From JBDREF01 sp043820045 (GTDB taxonomy: Bacteria; Planctomycetota; Phycisphaerae; Sedimentisphaerales; Anaerobacaceae): a stretch of 12,625 bases of DNA. The translations under genes and the position numbers were made by a program. The stretch covers positions 1 to 12,625 of the forward strand of contig JBDREF010000056.1 in the NCBI GenBank assembly GCA_043820045.1, given 5' to 3'. This document shows, piece by piece, positions 1 to 5,277 of the stretch (position 1 is its first letter; each line of letters starts with the position of its first letter). The notes under the pieces were generated by a model. It saw only the letters and a program-made list of their open reading frames with translations. It was not told the origin of the DNA and ran no database searches.

Positions 1-1080
1 GGGCCTCAGCAGCCCGAGCATCTCGATGCTCCGCGCCAGTTGCTCAACATCATAGGCATCCATAAGGGGACCCTGCTCGATCAATTCAGCGTCGATTTCC
101 CGGACGCTCTGGCCAAGCTCTTCCCGAGATGGCCCTCTTCGATCGTTCCGTGTTCGCTCCTGCTGGCTGGCGCGATAAGAATAGACGTACGGAATCGCCA
201 CATCCACCAGGGAATTCCGCTGGATTTCCTCGAATATCAGCTTGGTAATCTTGTACGATGTCTTGGCACGCTCATTGACCCGAGTCTGGTATCGAAGCTG
301 CATATAAACGCCGTAATCATAAAGCTCCGAGCGGATATAGGGTGTCGTGCCGGTAGCCTCGATGACGTCTTTGGTGACCTGGCGAGCCGCGTCGATAAGA
401 ATTCGCTCGGCCACGTCCCATTTCGAATCGTAGGTTATTCGCACCACAAGTTCATCGAGAATATACGGCGCTTCGTGGGCGGAGGCATAGTTGATAACGA
501 CGTGGTCGAACAGCATAGCATTGGGGATAAAGACGCTGCGTCCGACGGCCTCCTCGCTACCTATAGTGCCGCCGACCTCGTTAAGCTCCATATACATCGC
601 ACCGATATTTTTGACGTCTCCCGTCAGTTCGAGCTTGGGAAATTGCACCCTGTCGCCCGGCCGGAAGGGACGCCTCAAATTTATCAGCACCCACGCCACC
701 AGGCCGCTCAGAGGCTGCTGCAGCGACCAGCCGATGACCATGCCGCCGAACAGGCCCAGCAGCGTGCTGACCTTTCCGAGGACCCCCAGACCATAGAACA
801 CGACTGCGAAACAGGCCAATATTCCAAGCAGCCAGTACAGCCGGCTAACCATCATCCATTCGGCGACTGGCTTTCTCTTCCTGGCAAAGCGCCGGCCCGT
901 CGCCAGGCTGACCGAGGCCGTCAGCCCCAGCACCATCGCCACAATCGCCATCAGGCGCAGCACGGGCATCCCGCTTTTGGTCACCGGCCCAGGCAACAGA
1001 AAGTCGACTATCAACAGACAGCCGGCGGCCAAAAGAAAGACCCCCAGGAGCAACCATAGCCTGCTTTGACGACGTTTCAT
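1..1080 (-). CDS. MscS-family mechanosensitive ion channel, 3' end beyond window, ParB-like tail
   Basis: An open frame runs from ATG at 1080 to the left edge without a stop, giving 360 residues. GAGGT lies 6 nt before the ATG. The protein would be an inner-membrane channel that opens under membrane tension and releases solutes on osmotic downshock. Hydrophobic segments lie near residues 8-29, 38-60 and 80-102. A pore-lining, Gly/Ala-rich helix follows at about 103-133 (STLLGLFGGMVIGWSLQQPL), then the typical MscS beta-domain entry RPFRPGDRV (137-145) and FIPNAML (184-190). The cytoplasmic alpha/beta part follows to about residue 300. A charged linker (302-335) leads to LARSIEMLGLLRP (348-360), which resembles the start of a ParB/Srx-type domain and is cut off by the window edge. 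The MscS assignment is firm. The C-terminal domain is an inference from a short segment. The gene is separated from its upstream neighbour by 193 nt and probably has its own promoter. Confidence 0.9.
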   Translation of the reverse strand, partial: MKRRQSRLWLLLGVFLLAAGCLLIVDFLLPGPVTKSGMPVLRLMAIVAMVLGLTASVSLATGRRFARKRKPVAEWMMVSRLYWLLGILACFAVVFYGLGVLGKVSTLLGLFGGMVIGWSLQQPLSGLVAWVLINLRRPFRPGDRVQFPKLELTGDVKNIGAMYMELNEVGGTIGSEEAVGRSVFIPNAMLFDHVVINYASAHEAPYILDELVVRITYDSKWDVAERILIDAARQVTKDVIEATGTTPYIRSELYDYGVYMQLRYQTRVNERAKTSYKITKLIFEEIQRNSLVDVAIPYVYSYRASQQERTRNDRRGPSREELGQSVREIDAELIEQGPLMDAYDVEQLARSIEMLGLLRP

Positions 1081-1273
1081 ATCAAGACCTCGGTAGATGT
1101 TCCGCACCAATCCCCTGACCTCACAATTGGGCCGTGCGAAATTTCACACTCTATATTCTACATTCCCGCCCGGCCTTTGGTTCGCCACAAAGCATAACCG
1201 ACCAAAAGCCATTTTATCAATAAGCTTGCGACATTTGAAGCGAGCCGGCGAATCTGTATTCTGTTGCGGCGGC
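1081..1273. other. Intergenic region upstream of the MscS gene, with a short dyad
   Basis: This gap separates the start of the MscS gene from the stop of the FG-GAP gene. On the minus strand it holds AT-rich TAGAATATAGAG around 1152-1163, which could supply a -10 element, though I see no good -35. GTGCGAAATTTCACAC at 1134-1149 is a nearly perfect dyad (GTG-N-GAAATTTC-N-CAC) placed between this element and the start codon, so it could be an operator. I see no coding frame or strong terminator. Confidence 0.35.
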
Positions 1274-2437
1274 CTATTTCGAGGAATTTTCCTTTAGCAT
1301 GTTGCGGAGATAGACGTGCTCGTCGCCGTTCCAGGGCTTGGAGCAGATGTCCACGTCGCCATCGCCGTCAATGTCTGCCACCTTCGCTTCGTGGCAGCGC
1401 TTGCCTGTGAGGATTTCGTGCTGCACCCACTCGGCGCCTTTGCCGTCCTTGTTCTCCCAGATGAACCATCTGTGCGGCGGCCTCTGTGTTAACGGCCCTC
1501 CGCCGGAGAAAACGTCGAGGTCGCCGTCGTTGTCGAAATCCGCTACGGCCAGCGAATGGTAGTCCTGCCCGGCCTTGCCGGCGATAATATGCCTGACCCA
1601 CGCCCGGCCTTTACCGTCGGCGTTTTCATGCCAGGCCACGCGCCCGCTTGCGCAGTCACCTTCGGCCTGGACGACGTCGTTGTCGCCGTCCTTGTCGATG
1701 TCGATGACCCATGATTTTGTCATCAGAGGGTACTTCGCGTCGGGCTGGCCAAAATCGATGTTCGCATGCTCGATCCATTTTGTCCCCTTCCCGTCGGCGT
1801 TCTCAAACCAGATGTTCGTGCGAACGACGTCGTTGTCGCCGTCGCCGTCAATATCGCCAACGCCCGCCGGGTCGATCGCGCCGTGGACCGCCGGACCGAT
1901 CTTGTGGCTTGTCCATTCCTTCGTCGGATCTGCCGCAATCTTAAACCAGTACAAGGCGCTTCTGTCGCTCATCGCAACCACATCGAGTTTACCGTCTCCG
2001 TCCATATCTGCGGCGACGTCGTCGTGGCAGTTTATCGCTCCGTTGGGATACTTGACAAACTCCTGCTCGCGAGGTTTGCCGGTGTTGCGATACCAGGCCT
2101 GGCCCGATACCTGATCCACCCAGCCGTCTCCGTCGATATCGAACGCGGTGCCGCCGACATCGGTCGGCGCGTTCTGCCCGAGCGTATGTCTGACCCAGTT
2201 ATCCGGCGCTCTGTATTCGAACCACCAGATCGTTCCGCCGTTGCAGCCGGTAATCCAGTCCAGGTCGCCGTCTTTGTCAACATCCACAAGAGACGACTGG
2301 CCCATCCTGCTGCCGACCTTATCGATTTGATGATATTCGAAGCGCGGAAATTCCGCGGGCGCCGATGAGCAAAACACTCCAATTACGACCGGCAGAGCAA
2401 TAAGCCGGCAAGAATCTCCAAACCCGCATGAAAACAT
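1274..2437 (-). CDS. Secreted FG-GAP/VCBS seven-repeat beta-propeller protein
   Basis: The start is taken as ATG 2437 because AAGGG lies 8 nt upstream. A GTG at 2446 would sit directly on that site. The product has about 387 residues. An N-terminal signal peptide has a hydrophobic core (LIALPVVIGVF) and a likely SAPA|EF cleavage. The mature part carries seven calcium-binding loops of the form DxDxDGDxD. Counted from GTG 2446 they are at 55-63, 103-111, 147-155, 198-206, 249-257, 303-311 and 358-366, so spacing is 44-55 residues. This is the FG-GAP/VCBS pattern, known to fold as a seven-bladed propeller. No catalytic domain is visible. Such proteins in Planctomycetota and Verrucomicrobia are usually periplasmic or surface proteins of unknown binding role, often near sulfatase and glycan genes. 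The spaced loops repeat similar DNA (GACGGCGACG-like), so paralogous recombination between blades is possible. Function beyond calcium-dependent binding is unknown. Confidence 0.9.
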   Translation of the reverse strand: MFSCGFGDSCRLIALPVVIGVFCSSAPAEFPRFEYHQIDKVGSRMGQSSLVDVDKDGDLDWITGCNGGTIWWFEYRAPDNWVRHTLGQNAPTDVGGTAFDIDGDGWVDQVSGQAWYRNTGKPREQEFVKYPNGAINCHDDVAADMDGDGKLDVVAMSDRSALYWFKIAADPTKEWTSHKIGPAVHGAIDPAGVGDIDGDGDNDVVRTNIWFENADGKGTKWIEHANIDFGQPDAKYPLMTKSWVIDIDKDGDNDVVQAEGDCASGRVAWHENADGKGRAWVRHIIAGKAGQDYHSLAVADFDNDGDLDVFSGGGPLTQRPPHRWFIWENKDGKGAEWVQHEILTGKRCHEAKVADIDGDGDVDICSKPWNGDEHVYLRNMLKENSSK

Positions 2438-2624
2438 GACAATCACCCTTTCTTATAATATGTATTAGTAATTGTGTTTAAGTAGATTTCCGCCGTCTAT
2501 TATGGCCGATTTAAAGCAAAGATTGAAACAAAAACCCGATGGCTGGCAGAAACGAGCCCTGTTGTTTTTTCCATGACAAACGAACTTTGGCGAACAGGAT
2601 TCGTATGAGATTACACAAAGCCAC

Positions 2625-2679
2625 GGGCTGAGGTACAAAACTTCACTCCCCTCCTCCTGACCTCAGCCCCTTTTCTTCC
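2625..2679 (+). ncRNA. Putative small RNA hairpin 1 with anti-Shine-Dalgarno loop
   Basis: GGGCTGAGGT (2625-2634) pairs perfectly with ACCTCAGCCC (2660-2669). The loop is 25 nt and carries CTCCCCTCCTCCTG, which contains the anti-Shine-Dalgarno core CCTCC. The tail is CTTTTCTTCCT. The sequence before it (TATGAGATTACACAAAGCCAC, spread over 2604-2624) resembles the leader of hairpin 3, so the copies are related beyond the stem. I do not see a good -35 here. The orientation is inferred from the T-rich tail, which is missing on the other strand. The RNA family is not recognised. Confidence 0.45.
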
Positions 2680-2781
2680 TACTAAAACTATTAGTATCAA
2701 GGACTTTACACCAAGGACGGCTCGCCTCGATGCCAGGGCGCCCAAGCCGCCATGCCGCCGCAGGAACCGAGCGAGCCGGAC

Positions 2782-2811
2782 AAAATATTCCCACGGAAAA
2801 TATTCCCACGA
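2782..2811. repeat. 15-bp tandem repeat, two units
   Basis: AAAATATTCCCACG occurs at 2782-2795 and again at 2797-2810, giving two back-to-back 15-bp units that differ only in the last base (G or A). The unit lies 60-90 nt before small-RNA hairpin 2. It could be a paired protein-binding site or a simple duplication. Confidence 0.5.
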
Positions 2812-2866
2812 ACCGCAAACAGGACGAACTCTTCGTCGCAGTGGGCGTATGGGCTAATAATGGAAT

Positions 2867-2922
2867 GTGGGCTGAGGTTTTAAAACCCTCCTTTCCTCCT
2901 TGCCTCAGCCCTCTTTTTTTTT
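2867..2922 (+). ncRNA. Putative small RNA hairpin 2 with anti-Shine-Dalgarno loop
   Basis: GGGCTGAGG (2869-2877) pairs with CCTCAGCCC (2903-2911) around a 25-nt loop, followed by a run of nine T (2914-2922), as in an intrinsic terminator. The loop contains CCTCCTTTC and CCTCCTTG. The first matches the CCUCCUUUC found at the 3' end of many bacterial 16S rRNAs, and both contain the exact complement of AAGGAGG, the ribosome-binding site of the terminase gene at 4989-4995. An inner GGTTTTAAAACC (2876-2887) allows an alternative fold. A possible -10 (TAATAA, 2855-2860) sits 17 nt after a weak TTCGTC (2832-2837). It is plausible as a very short RNA, but could be only a terminator for an unseen transcript. 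Confidence 0.5.
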
Positions 2923-3104
2923 CTACGCATTCAGAATTATTCCAAGTGGCACAGATGACGCTGTTTGCCGGCCTCGCCGGGGTTTGCGGATGCCCATTTA
3001 TAGGATGAAAGCGGCAGAATCCCGAGTTTCTTATTGCCGTTGCGCTAACTGCGTATGTGCTCAAAAATTTTCCGCCTTTTTGCAAAATATTTGAATTTTT
3101 ATAC

Positions 3105-3133
3105 TTGACAGGTTCCATGCCTGAAACTACTAT
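3105..3133 (+). promoter_or_regulatory. Sigma70-like promoter, consensus -35
   Basis: TTGACA (3105-3110) is followed after 17 nt by TACTAT (3128-3133). This is the best consensus promoter in the window and points to the plus strand, opposite to all protein genes. Transcription would begin near 3140. The first downstream structure is the AT-rich hairpin at 3185-3213, and small-RNA hairpin 3 lies further on. Confidence 0.6.
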
Positions 3134-3184
3134 GAGTACACAAAGTGTTGAGAACGCGAGTTTTGATTCTTTTGAGATGGAAAT

Positions 3185-3215
3185 AAAATTTTGCTCGAAG
3201 CGAACAAAATTTTTT
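3185..3215 (+). terminator. AT-rich hairpin, weak terminator-like
   Basis: AAAATTTTG (3185-3193) pairs with CAAAATTTT (3205-3213). After one mismatch the stem continues as TCG/CGA around an AAG loop, so the stem is about 12 bp. The T run (3210-3215) is largely part of the stem. It could end a transcript of about 75 nt started by the promoter at 3105-3133, but the U tail is short. Confidence 0.3.
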
Positions 3216-3225
3216 GAAATTAGTA

Positions 3226-3254
3226 TTGCGTTATGGACACCTTTGTGGTATATT
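3226..3254 (+). promoter_or_regulatory. Sigma70-like promoter for small RNA hairpin 3
   Basis: TTGCGT (3226-3231), 17 nt, then TATATT (3249-3254). The expected start is near 3261, only 18 nt before hairpin 3. The distance fits a stand-alone small-RNA gene. Confidence 0.5.
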
Positions 3255-3260
3255 GAGATT

Positions 3261-3340
3261 TAGATTAAAGCACATTCACAGGGCTGAGGATATCTCGCTT
3301 TTTCCTCTCCCTCCGCACCTCAGCCCTGTATCCTCTTTTT
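3261..3340 (+). ncRNA. Putative small RNA hairpin 3 with pyrimidine-rich loop
   Basis: CAGGGCTGAGG (3279-3289) pairs with CCTCAGCCCTG (3318-3328), an 11-bp perfect stem, around a 28-nt loop that carries CTTTTTCCTCTCCCTCC. The tail holds TCCTCTTTTT, ending in five T (3336-3340). With the promoter at 3226-3254 the RNA would be about 80 nt. The stem is the same as in hairpins 1 and 2, while the loops differ in sequence but all keep CCTCC and a strong C/U bias. This pattern of conserved stem and conserved loop character is what one expects from selection on RNA. By analogy with known anti-Shine-Dalgarno small RNAs (CCUCC-loop RNAs of alpha-proteobacteria and Staphylococcus), a role in blocking ribosome-binding sites is an inference. 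Confidence 0.55.
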
Positions 3341-3472
3341 CACACCCTCTCCCGCTGAGGTTTTAATCTCTCAATTTCCTCCCGTAATATTCTGAGATAT
3401 CGGGCAAAAGCTCCGGCCCCTTAACTTCATTTCGGCGAATTTCTCAAATGCCCGCGATATCAGCACTGAACT

Positions 3473-4981
3473 TCAATACCTTCTGGTGGTAGTTTTAGCC
3501 GGACGGGTGTGGTTTATGAAGAAGTACCGCAGCGCGTCGATGGGGTGGTCGTAGAGGCCGTCTTTTAGGGGCAGTTCGCCCGGTGCGGCGCTGTCGGGAT
3601 AGTGATAGCACTCCATCGCCTCGATCAGGCGGCGGCATCTTGGCGAGATTACAAGCGTGCTTCGGCCGTCGCCCGAGCGGACCGCACGGCGAATCAGTTC
3701 GACGCCCTCTAAGATGCCGCTTTTTCTGAAGCGCACCGCTATTCCCAGCGCCCGCAGCTCCCGGACTGCGCTGGTGCCGGTTACGTCGTTGACGCCCTTG
3801 CCCGCCGGATCGCAAAACGTAGCGGCCACCTGCTCCTCTCCGATTGCAGTTCGGCTCTTGACTTCCGCGGCGTGCACGTCGATGGTCGCCCTGCTGCGAA
3901 CGTACTCGTCGATCACGCGCACCGCGCCTGCGCCATCGACCTGAATCCACAGGCAAACAAACGGATTGACGAATCCGAAATCAAGCGAGCGGTACAGCGG
4001 AAGATTCGGGTCGTAATCCAGCTCTCGAACATGTACGGCCGGGTCGAACTCGTCGAAGACGACGTTCCGCCGTGACGGCCTCATGCAGAGCATCTCAGCC
4101 TCCCAGCCCGCCCTGCTGGCCCGGCGCATCAGTGTAATGCAGTCGTCGATTTTCAGATAGCCGTTTGCGGCCTTGGCCCTGCCGCGGCAGTCACCCGACA
4201 AGGGACACTGCGAGCAGCTTCTGCCGATGCACTTCTCGATGGTCTCCCACACGCACCATTTGAAAACCGGCGTGCCGAGGCTCGACGCAGATGTCACCGC
4301 CTGCTGCATCAGGCCATAGGGCCGGTGCATCGTGCTTATCAGCTCCATGCCAGCGGTGATGCCGGCTTTGCTCTGCGTGGTGAACTTGGCGGCGGCGAAA
4401 ACGTCCTCGTCGAAAAGCTCCAGCTCGTCGCAGCGGAGCTTCTGAATATGCCGGCCCCGCACGCTTGTCGCCGATTGCGTCAGGACCTCGACGGATGAGC
4501 CGTTGATGAAGTGACATTTGGCCTTGAGCACAGGTCCGGCGAGAAACTGCTCGTAGCCACGGCGCAGAAAGCCGGTCAGGTATTCGTACATCCTGCCGGC
4601 CTGCTCGCCGGAGCCGCCTAAGATTCGCACCTGGCAGTGCGGCTTGAGAACGCAATCCAGAAGCGTCGCTACGGCCGCAAGTTCGGTCTTGCCCCCGGCA
4701 CGATTCGCCCAGACAATCGCATCGGAATTGCGAAATCCAGAATCCGATGTCCGGTTTCCTAACTCCGAAGAAAAGCTGTGCCAGAGATAATCCATCGGAC
4801 TGTCATGATCGGAACAGATTTTCTGATCCGGCACATCAAGGTCCAGGAAGACCTTAACATAATTCTTCAGGTCCCTCTTGGTGTTCGGCGACGTGAGCCG
4901 AAGCGCCGAATAAAGCCGGGCCGCCCTTGCCAATCCCGGCGCGCCTGGACTGGAAATTTCCAAAACAGTTGAATCCGCCAT
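3473..4981 (-). CDS. Phage terminase large subunit-like ATPase/nuclease
   Basis: ATG 4981 is preceded by AAGGAGG with 7-nt spacing, the strongest ribosome-binding site in the window. The product has 502 residues, a normal length for the family. Terminase large subunits drive DNA into a phage head with ATP and cut it with an RNase H-like nuclease. The ATPase shows Walker A ANRAGGKT (92-99), a Walker B-like segment LRCDELELFDED (182-193) and the coupling motif ISTMHRP (215-221). The nuclease shows the expected acidic residues: D334 in SLDFGF, D391 in FCDPAG and D482 in HPIDALRYF. All appear intact, so the protein may be active. Between the domains is a cysteine cluster (C251, C256, C259, C265). 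Residues 72-87 are encoded by an imperfect palindrome just before the ATPase core. No portal, capsid or tail gene is adjacent. A possible small-subunit partner lies about 7 kb upstream at the right edge. It may be a prophage remnant, a gene-transfer relic or a domesticated terminase. Confidence 0.88.
   Translation of the reverse strand: MADSTVLEISSPGAPGLARAARLYSALRLTSPNTKRDLKNYVKVFLDLDVPDQKICSDHDSPMDYLWHSFSSELGNRTSDSGFRNSDAIVWANRAGGKTELAAVATLLDCVLKPHCQVRILGGSGEQAGRMYEYLTGFLRRGYEQFLAGPVLKAKCHFINGSSVEVLTQSATSVRGRHIQKLRCDELELFDEDVFAAAKFTTQSKAGITAGMELISTMHRPYGLMQQAVTSASSLGTPVFKWCVWETIEKCIGRSCSQCPLSGDCRGRAKAANGYLKIDDCITLMRRASRAGWEAEMLCMRPSRRNVVFDEFDPAVHVRELDYDPNLPLYRSLDFGFVNPFVCLWIQVDGAGAVRVIDEYVRSRATIDVHAAEVKSRTAIGEEQVAATFCDPAGKGVNDVTGTSAVRELRALGIAVRFRKSGILEGVELIRRAVRSGDGRSTLVISPRCRRLIEAMECYHYPDSAAPGELPLKDGLYDHPIDALRYFFINHTRPAKTTTRRY
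4721..4768. repeat. Imperfect 47-bp palindrome inside the terminase coding region
   Basis: Positions 4722-4768 form an imperfect inverted repeat that begins TCGGAATTGCGAAA and ends TTTCCTAACTCCGA; 15 of 23 paired positions match. In the terminase frame it encodes SELGNRTSDSGFRNSD (residues 72-87), a Ser/Asn/Arg-rich peptide directly upstream of the ATPase strand and Walker A. Similar GAATTCGGA-type intergenic repeats are known to be read through in frame in some bacteria. That this one is a mobile repeat insertion is an inference. Confidence 0.4.
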
Positions 4982-5009
4982 TATCCTGCCTCCTTATTTG
5001 AATGTGATT

Positions 5010-5052
5010 GTAGATTCCGCGTGTGCAGGAAACAACGACCTGCACACCCTAC
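5010..5052. repeat. REP-like palindrome A
   Basis: GTGTGCAGG (5021-5029) pairs with CCTGCACAC (5039-5047) around a 9-nt loop, and outer GTAG/CTAC (5010-5013, 5049-5052) extends the dyad. It sits directly upstream of the terminase ribosome-binding site, and is the first of three palindromes in the 4982-5277 gap. The shape matches repetitive extragenic palindromes, but copy number cannot be judged from one window. Confidence 0.45.
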
Positions 5053-5097
5053 GACTTTCACCATGAAACCTCCACCGGCCAGATTCGATGGTTGGAT

Positions 5098-5135
5098 GCT
5101 CGTAGTCCTTTTGATTAATCAAACGGACTACGAGC
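5098..5135. repeat. REP-like palindrome B, 11-bp perfect stem
   Basis: GCTCGTAGTCC (5098-5108) and GGACTACGAGC (5125-5135) are exact reverse complements. The 16-nt loop contains a second palindrome, TTTGATTAATCAAA (5110-5123), so nearly the whole element is self-complementary. It lies 143 nt beyond the stop of the FAD oxidoreductase gene. It could work as a transcription block between that operon and the terminase gene, but it lacks a U tail. A tyrosine-transposase (REP/RAYT) type repeat or a remnant site is also possible. Confidence 0.5.
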
Positions 5136-5220
5136 TTTGAACCTTTGGCCAAATGGTGTGACTGCCCTTCTGATAGAACGTTGCGTGTTCGTGATTTCGC
5201 AGCATTCGTAGATATTCAGC

Positions 5221-5236
5221 ATGGGCTAAAGCCCAT
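5221..5236. repeat. REP-like palindrome C
   Basis: ATGGGCT-AA-AGCCCAT is a 7-bp stem with a 2-nt loop, flanked by CCTAC. On the minus strand it reads GTAGGATGGGCTTTAGCCCAT, a type of short palindrome that I associate with REP families in environmental genomes. It lies 42 nt after the FAD oxidoreductase stop codon and could stabilise the 3' end of that mRNA. Confidence 0.4.
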
Positions 5237-5277
5237 CCTACATTTCTACGATTGGATATCAGCAGCGATTCCTGTCG

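Larger units (their letters stand above)
2438..3472. other. About 1 kb non-coding region with a tandem small-RNA-like hairpin family
   Basis: No frame here has a convincing start, codon pattern or family motif. The region lies between the start of the FG-GAP gene and the stop of the terminase gene, so it holds the FG-GAP promoter and the terminase 3' end. It contains three hairpins with the same stem (2625-2669, 2869-2911, 3279-3328), a degenerate partial copy (GCTGAGGTTTTAA at 3354-3366), a 15-bp tandem repeat (2782-2811), two sigma70-like plus-strand promoters (3105-3133, 3226-3254) and an AT-rich hairpin (3185-3213). The hairpins and promoters all point to the plus strand, opposite to the flanking genes. 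Confidence 0.6.

Noticed and set aside
40..1059. Long plus-strand reading frame of about 339 codons
   Set aside because: It lies opposite the MscS gene, whose protein has clear membrane and beta-domain motifs. The plus-strand product has no family features and ends in a low-complexity Gln/His/Arg-rich tail.
2625..2922. Hairpins 1 and 2 as simple intrinsic terminators of neighbouring genes
   Set aside because: The neighbouring genes are on the minus strand, and the T-rich tails are found only on the plus strand. Loops of 25 nt or more are also long for a terminator. It stays a possible alternative if a plus-strand transcript exists.
2663..3118. Minus-strand reading frame of about 151 codons across the non-coding gap
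   Set aside because: It reads through hairpins 1 and 2 and the tandem repeat. The product is Cys/Pro/Arg-rich without any pattern, and there is no good start signal.
3057..3263. Plus-strand reading frame of about 68 codons
   Set aside because: It overlaps two promoter-like elements, and its only well-placed ATG (3132) lies inside a -10 box. A tiny leaderless peptide cannot be excluded, but nothing supports it.
2625..3328. Repeated hairpins as a CRISPR array
   Set aside because: Only short stems are shared, spacing is irregular (about 240 and 410 nt), and no cas gene is nearby.
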